The translations under genes and the position numbers were made by a program. Source: Anaeromassilibacillus sp. An250 (GTDB taxonomy: Bacteria > Bacillota > Clostridia > Oscillospirales > Acutalibacteraceae). From it: 64,000 nt of DNA. Location of the stretch: NCBI RefSeq assembly GCF_002159845.1, contig NZ_NFJK01000019.1, forward strand, positions 1 to 64,000. The letters are read 5' to 3'. Positions 25,943 to 33,144 of the stretch are shown here, piece by piece; within the stretch, counting starts at the first letter, position 1; each line of letters begins with the position of its first letter. The notes under the pieces were generated by a model. That model ran no database searches, was not told where the DNA came from, and saw nothing but the letters and a program-made list of their open reading frames with translations.

Positions 25943-26067
25943 ATAATTTTAGGCCTCCTATCTTACGAATAAAAAATCCCATTGGACTATCCCCTTCCCC
26001 AATTATGAAATTTCAATTTATATTAACTATATTTTTTAAAAAATATCAATCATATCTGTATATGTGG

Positions 26068-26766
26068 TCATTTATTTTGACTATGATGCAATATCTTTTT
26101 ATCCATGCTCTTCATATAATATCTGCTCATCCAAAGCACTTGTGTGTCATCCAATCGTATTTCGTTTTTATGGATCGATTTTATATGCTCTACATTGACG
26201 ATCTCAGATTTATTAATCTGCACAAAACGATAATTTTGTAAATCTTGCAAGTAGTGGGATAAAGTCCCATTGGCACGAACAATTTCTTTTGTTGTATGAA
26301 TCAAAATATGCCTGTCATATACTTCCACAAATACGATCTCTTTTATAGGGATCGTTATACTTTCACATCGATTGCGTGTAATATGCAGCATCCCTTGATC
26401 CATATACTCTTGCACAGCGCGTTCCATCTCTGCATTTAAAAACGCAAGATCGATTGGATGTTGAAAAACTTGAAATGCCTTGAGCATAAAGGAAAACGAA
26501 TAAAATTGGGGATCATCAAAAATCAGCATCAGAAATGTACTGGGGAGTTGTGTTCGAACCTTTTGCAAACTTTGCAAAAAGTCAGCATCGTGAATCAATT
26601 GTATTAATAAAAATTCAACAGGAAATCGCCTATTACGTACTATATTAAATATGTCCTCTAAAGTCTTTATAAAAGTGAAATGAATTGTTTGATTATAATT
26701 TCTATTGATAAATTTTTTAATTAACAGCTCCCTATCATCTTGATTACATAAGATTAAACAATTCAT
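26068..26766 (-). CDS. LytTR-family regulator with degenerate receiver
   Basis: A 232-residue regulator. The N-terminal about 120 residues have the alternating beta/alpha pattern of a response-regulator receiver (CLILCNQDDRELL ... FLLIQLIHDADFL ... STFLMLIFDDPQF) but lack a clear phospho-acceptor Asp in the expected third-strand position, so phosphorylation-independent control is likely. The C-terminal about 100 residues are a LytTR DNA-binding domain (ITIPIKEIVFVEVYDRHILIHTT ... FVQINKSEIVNVEHIKSIHKNEIRLDD). No histidine kinase is in the window. Similar LytTR regulators control bacteriocins, competence or surface proteins. It is AT-rich and is the first gene of the insert between noc and parA. 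Confidence 0.8.
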   Translation of the reverse strand: MNCLILCNQDDRELLIKKFINRNYNQTIHFTFIKTLEDIFNIVRNRRFPVEFLLIQLIHDADFLQSLQKVRTQLPSTFLMLIFDDPQFYSFSFMLKAFQVFQHPIDLAFLNAEMERAVQEYMDQGMLHITRNRCESITIPIKEIVFVEVYDRHILIHTTKEIVRANGTLSHYLQDLQNYRFVQINKSEIVNVEHIKSIHKNEIRLDDTQVLWMSRYYMKSMDKKILHHSQNK

Positions 26767-26891
26767 TATTTCTCGCCTCTAAATAAGAATATAACAATTA
26801 TAATTCTATCCCGATTTATTATCAACTCTTTTTCCAATTTATAATTTAAAGCTGCTGTCAAATCAACAAAATGATACCTTAAATAACAGGA

Positions 26892-26928
26892 AAAAGCCGC
26901 CGCAGTGCAAAGCACCGCAGCGGCTTTT
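26892..26928 (-). terminator. Rho-independent terminator downstream of noc
   Basis: aaaagccgc pairs with gcggctttt (further inner pairs gtgc/gcac). It is flanked by A-runs and T-runs so it can work both ways; on the minus strand the tail is TTTTTCC. It lies at the boundary between GC-rich origin DNA and the low-GC insert. Confidence 0.8.
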
Positions 26929-27115
26929 CACAGGGAAAATATAAGGGAAATGGGAGTAGTCTTGTAATCTGTTTTCGGTGCGCGGGCTTACCGCGCGGGT
27001 TTGGCCAATGCCCGTCCGACCGGCGGGCTGGCCGCCGGGTTTTCCCGGCATTCCCCCTACCGCCCGCCAATCCGGGCGGTGTGGGGGTCTACAACTCGTG
27101 TTCTTCCCCAAAAAG

Positions 27116-27136
27116 GGCCCCGCAAGTTCCGGGGCT
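27116..27136 (-). terminator. Proximal hairpin after noc
   Basis: gccccg pairs with cggggc around caagtt, followed on the minus strand by CCTTTTTGGG, just 12 bases past the noc stop. Confidence 0.7.
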
Positions 27137-27147
27137 TGTACGGGCAA

Positions 27148-28062
27148 TCACCCCGCAATGCGCGAAACAGGCTTGTCCTCCGGATTGCTTTCCATGCTGG
27201 GAACTGGGGGTTGCGCCGCCTCCGGCACAGCCGCCTGCTTCTCCGGCGGAGGTGTCATCCGGCCGGCGGCCGGCCCCGTCTTTGGGATGCGGACAATGCA
27301 CTCGATGTAATCGTCCGTCTCATTCCGGATGGTCTTTGCCTGGATGCCGGAGAGCTGCATGGTCTTGACCGCATGGCTGATCGTATTCATGAAGATACGG
27401 ATATCTTTTACAATGATCCGCTTCTTATTCTTAGGCTTGTCCTCTTTTTCCGAGAGAATGCGCTCGATGAACTGGTCGGTCTGCTGCACATTCAAATGCT
27501 GGGCCAGAATCGCGTCCAACACCTTGCCGCGCAATTCGACGTCGTCCACCCGGAGCAGCGCGCGCGCATGGCGCTCGGTGAGTCCATTCTCGCTGATCTT
27601 TTTACGCTCCTCCTGCGTCAGGCGGAGCAGGCGCAGCTTGTTCGCCAGGGTGGACTGGCTCTTCCCCAGCCGGAGCGCCGCCTCTTCCTGCGTCACGCCC
27701 CATTCTTCGATCAAGCGCCGGATGCCCTCGGCCTCTTCAAAGATTTGCAGGTCCTGGCGCTGTAAATTTTCGGTCATCGCCAGCACCGCGCTCTGCTTAT
27801 CGCTGCACGAATTGACAATACAGGCCGCGCTGTCCAGCCCGGCCAAGCGGCACGCGCGCCAACGGCGCTCGCCCGCGATCAGCTCATAGCCGTTTTTGGT
27901 CCGGCGCACGCTTAAAGGTTGCAGCAGGCCGTTCTGCCGGATGCTCCGGCTCAATTCCAGGAGCTCCTTTTCCGGGAACGACCGGCGCGGCTGGGCGGGA
28001 TTCGGATAAATGTCGTCGAGCGGGATCTCGATCACGCGCCGTTTATCCTGCATGATGCCCAT
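27148..28062 (-). CDS. noc: ParB-family nucleoid occlusion protein Noc
   Basis: A 304-residue ParB paralogue of the Noc type, located between rsmG and parA as in Bacillus. It has a ParB/Srx CTP-binding domain (about 10-95, DIYPNPAQPRRSFPEKELLELSRSI, GERRWRACRLAG, TENLQRQDLQIFEEAEGIRRL) and a central HTH (VTQEEAALRLGKSQSTLANKLRLL). It ends in a long Pro/Ala-rich C-terminal tail (about 265-304) instead of the usual compact end. The start was set at ATG 28062, 8 bases after GGGAGG. Noc binds dispersed sites and the membrane to prevent division over the nucleoid. The typical binding palindrome attTCCCGGGaaat was not seen in this window. It could instead act as a second Spo0J-like protein. Confidence 0.9.
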   Translation of the reverse strand: MGIMQDKRRVIEIPLDDIYPNPAQPRRSFPEKELLELSRSIRQNGLLQPLSVRRTKNGYELIAGERRWRACRLAGLDSAACIVNSCSDKQSAVLAMTENLQRQDLQIFEEAEGIRRLIEEWGVTQEEAALRLGKSQSTLANKLRLLRLTQEERKKISENGLTERHARALLRVDDVELRGKVLDAILAQHLNVQQTDQFIERILSEKEDKPKNKKRIIVKDIRIFMNTISHAVKTMQLSGIQAKTIRNETDDYIECIVRIPKTGPAAGRMTPPPEKQAAVPEAAQPPVPSMESNPEDKPVSRIAG

Positions 28063-28346
28063 AAAAATACCTCCCATCTGGTTTCTTTCTGCACATCTAT
28101 GTAACCGCCCCAGGGGGGCTTGTCCTTCTGTGCTTTAAGCATACCATATGGGAGGGAAACTTTTTGTTGGAATCTGTACGCGAAAAAACGCTTTTCCTGT
28201 GGATTTTGGCGTGATTCCGGTCGATTGAGCCTTTGGAATTTTTGATATTAGGACTGTTTGCCTATAGGGGCTCCATTTTGGGGATGATTGACCACCCGGG
28301 CAGGCGGCGGCTTGGGATTCATCCCCACGTTCGCCATGCTGGTGCA
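28063..28346. other. No gene between noc and the CRISPR array
   Basis: About 280 bases with no recognisable protein gene. It holds the noc ribosome site and probable leader on the right of noc, then unstructured GC-moderate sequence up to the first array repeat. I see no cas remnant. Confidence 0.5.
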
Positions 28347-29122
28347 ATTTCCATCCACGCCATCCTCGCGGGTGGCGACATATGTACAAAGTATCACTCG
28401 ATTATCTAACCGATTTCAATCCACGCCACCCTCGCGGGTGGCGGCCGCTGAACATCACGGCTTGGTCTACAAATTTCTATTTCAACCCACGCCGCCTTTT
28501 GAGCGGCGGCACATCCGCAAAATTGAGAGGCGGGGCAAGGACCAACCGCTTTGAGGCGCTTTTCCTTTCCCCCGCCATCCCATCCGGCGCCAATGCGGAA
28601 GGCTGCCTGCTGGCCACGCGCGGACACCCATTTCATCCCACGCCGCCCTTTGAGCGGGCAGCTCTCGGGAATCCCCATGATCTGGGAACGCCCTTTCCAT
28701 CCTCGCAGTCCCGCCTGCCGCCACCAAGCCGGTTCATTACCCATTTCAAATCCGTGTTTCAACCCACACGGCCCTTTCGGGCGGTGAACAAGCAACCCAT
28801 CGACCCGCGCATCTGCTATGAGTTTCAACCCACGCCCTCCACACGGAGGGTGACATGTTGGTGGTCAGCTTCTTTTGCTTGACCGGATCATTTCAACCCA
28901 CGCCCCCTGCATAGGGGAACATGGGCCATAGCAATAACCACCTCATCATGGACATGATTTCAACCCACACCCTCCGCACGGAGGGCGGCGAGCACAGCAT
29001 ACATGCCGACGCAAACCATCATCCGATTTCAATCCACGCTCCCGTATTGGAGAGCGACTAGGGTTTTGCTGTCCTTCCGGCCGGTCACAATGGTCCAACC
29101 CGCGCACCTGCGCGGCGCAAAG
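28347..29122 (-). CRISPR. Orphan type I-C-like CRISPR array with non-identical, stem-covarying repeats
   Basis: Eleven recognisable 33-base units begin at 28347, 28413, 28479, 28630, 28693, 28756, 28822, 28890, 28957, 29026 and 29090; a further decayed unit may lie near 28558. Spacing is 63-69 bases, leaving 30-36-base unique spacers. Each starts (plus strand) with RTTTCAAYCCACRC, the reverse complement of the type I-C repeat end GTGGATTGAAAC, so crRNAs would be read on the minus strand. The palindromic part differs between units yet still pairs: CGCCACCC/GGGTGGCG (28413), CGCCCTCC/GGAGGGTG (28822), CCCTCC/GGAGGG (28957), CGCCGC/GCGGCG (28479), GCCC/GGGC plus CAC/GTG (28756), CGCTC/GAGCG (29026). 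The units at 28693 and 29090 are degenerate. No cas gene is in the window. Confidence 0.75.
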
Positions 29123-29146
29123 GCACGCTCCATGCGCGAAAGCGGC

Positions 29147-29716
29147 CTATTTCATCAGCGTTTTGGCGATCTCTTCCCCAAAGAACGTGACTTCCGCGAG
29201 TTTCCCCTCGTTGTTGTTCAGGTCATCCTCGGTCAGGACGCCGCAGGTGTAGTAATTTGCCATGGGCCGGATTCCCATGCGCTGGAAAAACCGGTCGATG
29301 CGGGCCAGGATCTCCTTGCACTCCCGCGGGTCCTCGCGGGCGCTCAGGGCGATGCTGATCCCCCGCTTGCCCATGGAAAGCGCCGCGTGCGGCTGGTGCG
29401 CAGGGCTGTACGGCGTGCAGCGGTCGATGAACGCCTTGAGCTGGCCGGTGATCCCGCCCCAATAGTCCGGGGACGCGATGGCGATCAGGTCCGCCTGTTC
29501 CATCTGTTCCAAAACCAACTGTACGTCGTCGTGCTGCACGCATTCTGCCGTCTGATAACAGCTTCTGCACCCCTTGCAGAAGGCATAATGCAGGTCGCCC
29601 AGGCAGAGCGTCTGCGTTTCCATCCCTTTTTTCTGAAATGCGTCCCCGATCAATTCCAACAGCCGGGCCGTGTTCCCGTTGTTCTTGGGGCTCGCATTGA
29701 GCAACAAAGCCTTCAA
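29147..29716 (-). CDS. NAD(P)H-dependent flavodoxin-fold oxidoreductase
   Basis: A 189-residue FMN-binding reductase of the NADPH-dependent FMN reductase / iron-sulfur flavoprotein group. The FMN phosphate loop is NASPKNNGNTARLLE (residues 8-22). A cysteine cluster, CKGCRSCYQTAEC (about 47-60), may bind an Fe-S cluster. SPDYWGGITGQLKAFIDRC is the typical flavodoxin segment. The start is a TTG at 29716, 8 bases after GGAGGAG. It lies downstream of the 179-bp tandem repeats that follow rsmG, and upstream of the CRISPR array, all on one strand. The substrate is unknown. Confidence 0.88.
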   Translation of the reverse strand: MKALLLNASPKNNGNTARLLELIGDAFQKKGMETQTLCLGDLHYAFCKGCRSCYQTAECVQHDDVQLVLEQMEQADLIAIASPDYWGGITGQLKAFIDRCTPYSPAHQPHAALSMGKRGISIALSAREDPRECKEILARIDRFFQRMGIRPMANYYTCGVLTEDDLNNNEGKLAEVTFFGEEIAKTLMK

Positions 29717-29761
29717 TTCGACATCTCCTCCATCCAGTCTTCTTCCCCTTTTCCCCGCGCT

Positions 29762-30290
29762 GCGCCCGCCGGTGGGAAATCCTCTCCCTGCGGCAGCGCC
29801 CGCCCACGCAGGAACTTCTGCAATTTTCCCCGACAAGCCGCAGAGCGCGCCTGCCCTTCTCGCCCCACTCAGAGCGGGCTTTTGGAAATCTTTGCGTCCT
29901 AGCGCGGATAGGCCGCCGCCAGGGGCTTTTCCCCCGCAACGCGCCCGCCGGTGGGAAATCCTTCCCATAACGGCAGCGCCGCCCACGCAGAGGGTTCTGC
30001 GGTTTCCTCCGGCAAGCCGCAGGGCGCGCCTGCCCTTCTCGCCCCACTCAGAGCGGGCTTTTGGAAATCTTTGCGTCCTAGCGCGGATAGGCCGCCGCCA
30101 GGGGCTTTTCCCCCGCAACGCGCCCGCCGGTGGGAAATCCTTCCCATACGGCAGCGCCGCCCGTGCAGGGGCTTTTGCAGTTTCCTCCGGCAAGCCGCAG
30201 AGCGCGTTTGCCCTTCTTGCCCACTCAGAGCGGGCTTTTGGAAATCTTTGCGCCATGGCGCGGATAGGCCGCCGCCAGGGGCTTTTCCCG
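29762..30290 (-). repeat. Three 179-bp tandem direct repeats derived from the rsmG 3' end
   Basis: Copies begin at 29762, 29941 and 30120 with an exact 179-base period and share most bases; the third has a 2-base deletion. The right part of the third copy is the last 21 codons and stop of rsmG (ending at 30225). In copies one and two the same codons (reading EKPLAAAYPR) meet a TAG and are non-coding. The duplicated unit therefore equals the rsmG 3' end plus about 110 bases of downstream DNA. No open frame with an RBS runs through the copies. Confidence 0.85.
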
Positions 30291-30935
30291 GCGGATGCGC
30301 ACCACGCTGCGCGCGTCGCCGCCCGGCAGGGTGAAGCGTTTCACGCCGTCCAACCGGCATCCGAGCAGGGAGACCGCCCGCTTTGCCGCCTCCACTTCGG
30401 CGTCCGGCTCCGGCCCCTTCATGGCCAAAAAGACGCCGCCCATCTGCAAAAACGGCAGGCAGTATTCGCACAGCAGGTTCAGCGGGGCGACCGCCCGCGC
30501 GGTTGCGAAGGCGAATTTTGTGCGCAGGCCCGCCTGCCGCCCACCCTCTTCCGCGCGCGCATGGACGATCTGTGCGTCCAGCCCCAGGCGGTCCAGCACC
30601 TCCCGGAGGAAGATAAGGCGCTTGTTCAAGCTGTCCAGCAAGGTCAGCTGGAGGCCGGGCCGCAAAATCTTCAGCGGCACGCCGGGAAAACCCGCGCCCG
30701 TCCCCACGTCGATCAGGGTGTCGCCCTGCTCCAATTCGGGCAACAACAGGATGCTGTCCAAAAAGTGCTTGACCACCACGGCCTTCGGCTCGGTGATCGC
30801 GGTCAAGTTCATCTTTTGATTCCACTCGATCAGCAGCTCCATATACCATTGAAACTGCTCCGCCTGCCCGGAGGACACGGCAATCCCATAGGACGCCGCG
30901 CACTCCTGCAAATATTGCCGGATGTCCTCGCTCAT
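30225..30935 (-). CDS. rsmG: 16S rRNA (guanine(527)-N7)-methyltransferase RsmG (GidB)
   Basis: A 236-residue SAM-dependent methyltransferase that makes m7G527 in 16S rRNA; loss gives low-level streptomycin resistance in many bacteria. The SAM motif I VGTGAGFPGVPLKI (about 76-89) and the following LLDSLNKRLIFL are intact. The tail REKPLAAAYPRHGAKISKSPL matches the usual KxP..YPR..G...K.PL ending of the family. That tail is also the source of two downstream tandem duplications. It overlaps mnmG by 4 bases (ATGA), so the two are translationally coupled. Confidence 0.96.
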   Translation of the reverse strand: MSEDIRQYLQECAASYGIAVSSGQAEQFQWYMELLIEWNQKMNLTAITEPKAVVVKHFLDSILLLPELEQGDTLIDVGTGAGFPGVPLKILRPGLQLTLLDSLNKRLIFLREVLDRLGLDAQIVHARAEEGGRQAGLRTKFAFATARAVAPLNLLCEYCLPFLQMGGVFLAMKGPEPDAEVEAAKRAVSLLGCRLDGVKRFTLPGGDARSVVRIRREKPLAAAYPRHGAKISKSPL

Positions 30936-32803
30936 GCCTTCCCCTCCTTTGCCAGCCAGATCAACAGCACCGAAATGTCCGCCGGGCTCACGCCGCTGAT
31001 GCGGGACGCCTGGCCGATATTCGCCGGCATGACCTTTTGCAGCTTTTCCTGCGCTTCCAGCCTCAGGCCGGTGATGGTTTTGTAATCCACGCCGCGGGGC
31101 AGCTTTTTGCCCTCCAGACGGCGCATCTCCGCGATGTCCGCCTTCTGGCGCACGATGTATCCCTCGTATTTGATCTCGATCTCCACATTTTCGAACACTG
31201 CGGCAGGCAGCACCGGCCGCGTGATGTCCACCGCGGTCAGCGCTTCATAGCTGAGCTCGGGGCGGCGCAGCAGGTCCGCGAGCTTCACGCCCGTGGAAAC
31301 CGGCGTTGTTCCACGTGAAACAAGGATGTCGTTGAGCACCTCGGTGGGCGGCAACACGGTGCGGCGCGCGCGCGCCATCTCCCGCTTTTTCTGCTCCTCC
31401 TTTGTGCAGAAGCGCTCCCAGCGCTCGTCCCCGATCAGGCCCAATTTCCGGCCGGTCGGGGTCAGGCGTTCGTCCGCGTTGTCCTGCCGGAGGACCAGCC
31501 GGTACTCCGAGCGCGAGGTCATCATGCGGTATGGGTCGGAGACGCCCTTGGTGATGAGGTCGTCGATCAGCGTCCCGATGTAGGAGCCCGCGCGATCCAA
31601 AACCAGCGGTTCCTTGCCCTGGATCTTGAGCGCCGCGTTGATGCCCGCGACCAAGCCCTGCGCGGCGGCCTCTTCATAGCCGGAGCTGCCGTTGAACTGC
31701 CCCGCACCGTACAGGCCGGGGAAATCCATGAATTCAAGCGTGGCTTCCATCTGCAAGGGGTCCACGCAGTCGTATTCGATCGCATAGGCGCAGCGCATGA
31801 TCTCCACATGCTCCAGGCCCTTGATCGACCGGTAAAACGCGAGCTGCACATCCTCCGGCAGGGACGAGCTCATGCCCTGCAAATACATCTCCTCCGTATC
31901 CTTGCCGCACGGTTCGATAAAGAGCTGGTGCCGCTTTTTATCCGCAAAGCGGACGATCTTGTCCTCGATGCTGGGGCAATAGCGCGGCCCCACGCCCTCG
32001 ATCTTTCCCCCGTAGAGCGGGGAACGGTGGATATTTTCCAGGATGATGCGCTTTGTCTCCTCGTTCGTCCAGGAGACGTGGCACACCGCCTGGTTCTTGC
32101 CCGGGTGCAGGGTGTCGTAGGAGAAGGGCACGACGGGTTCGTCGCCCTCCTGCACCTCCAGATCTGTGAAATCAATGCTGGACCGCAGCACGCGCGCGGG
32201 CGTCCCCGTCTTGAAGCGGCGCAGGCGCAGGCCCAGCTTTTTCAGGGCGTCGCCCAAAAAGGCGGCCGGGAACATGCCGTCCGGCCCGCTCTCATAGGCC
32301 ACGTCGCCCACAAAAATTTTGCCGCCGAGGAAGGTGCCGGTCGCGATGACCACCGCCTGTACGGTATACTGCGCGCCCATGCGGGTGGTCAAGACCCAGT
32401 TGCCGCCCTCCTGGTACAGGTCGACGATCTCCGCCTGCTTGAGCTGCAAATTCGGCTGCAATTCCAGCTTGTGCTTCATCACCTTGCTGTATTCGCGGCG
32501 GTCGATCTGCGCGCGCAGGGAATGCACGGCCGGGCCCTTGCCCTTGTTCAGCATGCGGCTTTGCAAAAAGGTCGCGTCCGCCGTGCGCCCCATCTCGCCG
32601 CCGAGCGCGTCGATCTCGCGCACCAGATGGCCCTTCGCCGTGCCGCCGATCGACGGGTTGCACGGGCAGTTTCCCACCGCATCCATATTGATGGTGAATA
32701 CCACCGTCTGACAGCCGAGGCGCGCCGAGGCCAGCGCCGCCTCAATGCCCGCATGTCCCGCGCCGATCACCGCGACGTCATATGTTCCGGCCTGATAGGT
32801 CAA
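30932..32803 (-). CDS. mnmG: tRNA uridine-5-carboxymethylaminomethyl(34) synthesis enzyme MnmG (GidA)
   Basis: A 623-residue FAD enzyme that, with MnmE, installs the cmnm5 group on wobble U34 of tRNAs. The FAD Rossmann motif is VIGAGHAGIEAALASARLG near the N-terminus, followed by GNCPCNPSIGGTAKGHLVREIDALGG, and the C-terminal helical MnmE-binding domain ends QASRISGVSPADISVLLIWL. The start was set at TTG 32803, 7 bases after GGGGGA; it gives the family N-terminus. A canonical parS site (31307-31322) is embedded in the coding sequence. It is operonic with rsmG. A 341-base gap separates it from mnmE. Confidence 0.96.
   Translation of the reverse strand: MTYQAGTYDVAVIGAGHAGIEAALASARLGCQTVVFTINMDAVGNCPCNPSIGGTAKGHLVREIDALGGEMGRTADATFLQSRMLNKGKGPAVHSLRAQIDRREYSKVMKHKLELQPNLQLKQAEIVDLYQEGGNWVLTTRMGAQYTVQAVVIATGTFLGGKIFVGDVAYESGPDGMFPAAFLGDALKKLGLRLRRFKTGTPARVLRSSIDFTDLEVQEGDEPVVPFSYDTLHPGKNQAVCHVSWTNEETKRIILENIHRSPLYGGKIEGVGPRYCPSIEDKIVRFADKKRHQLFIEPCGKDTEEMYLQGMSSSLPEDVQLAFYRSIKGLEHVEIMRCAYAIEYDCVDPLQMEATLEFMDFPGLYGAGQFNGSSGYEEAAAQGLVAGINAALKIQGKEPLVLDRAGSYIGTLIDDLITKGVSDPYRMMTSRSEYRLVLRQDNADERLTPTGRKLGLIGDERWERFCTKEEQKKREMARARRTVLPPTEVLNDILVSRGTTPVSTGVKLADLLRRPELSYEALTAVDITRPVLPAAVFENVEIEIKYEGYIVRQKADIAEMRRLEGKKLPRGVDYKTITGLRLEAQEKLQKVMPANIGQASRISGVSPADISVLLIWLAKEGKA
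31307..31322. promoter_or_regulatory. Canonical parS site inside mnmG
   Basis: TGTTCCACGTGAAACA exactly matches the Bacillus parS 16-mer. Within mnmG it encodes the residues VSRGTT. It is about 7 kb from dnaA, so it fits an origin-proximal ParB loading site. Confidence 0.95.
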
Positions 32804-33144
32804 ATTGGGTTCCCCCTTTATCGTTTTCCAAGGATTTCGGGCGCATCCGGCAGCCGAAGCGCCAAGATGCACCCTCTTTGTTTTTCAGCAATTGTTTTTC
32901 AGAGACCGTCTTTCCAAAAACAGCCGCTTTCCCCCGCAAATGCGACGGAAAGCCCGCTATTTCTTCATTCATTGTAATCATCGGGTGTTAAGCGACCCGT
33001 TGTCCCTTTTTTCGCCCAACATGCGCGGGATTCTGTTTTCTGCCCCGCATGTTTTCCATTGTTTTGCGCGATGGCGCTTGCCGGTTTTCGACCGTTTTCT
33101 CTTTCGGCGTTTTCCCAGCGCTTTTTTGCGCGTTCGCCGCGCGG
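32804..33144. other. Gap between mnmE and mnmG with a long hairpin
   Basis: No gene is recognised. At 33018-33053 there is an inverted repeat (aacatgcgcggg pairing with ccccgcatgtt, one mismatch, loop about 13). It has no T-run on the minus strand (the direction of the flanking genes), while the plus strand continues TTTTCC. Its role is unclear. Short open frames in both directions lack RBSs. Confidence 0.45.

Larger units (their letters stand above)
26767..27147. other. Gap between noc and the LytTR gene, with two terminators
   Basis: No gene is recognised. The left 110 bases are AT-rich and probably hold the LytTR promoter. The right part is GC-rich and carries two hairpins at 26892-26928 and 27116-27136 that end noc transcription. 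The sharp composition change near 26,890 marks one edge of the low-GC insert. Confidence 0.6.

Noticed and set aside
28286-28882. Protein-coding frames inside the CRISPR-like array
   Set aside because: They run through the periodic repeats, have no RBS and would encode repetitive HPRG-like peptides. The array explains them.
27148-29122. Possible Noc-binding palindrome (TTCCCGGGAA type)
   Set aside because: No good match was seen in the window, so no site is annotated.
29147-30256. Long minus-strand frame extending the flavoprotein upstream through the tandem repeats
   Set aside because: The flavoprotein has its own GGAGGAG and TTG start at 29716. The upstream extension is only the translated tandem repeat.
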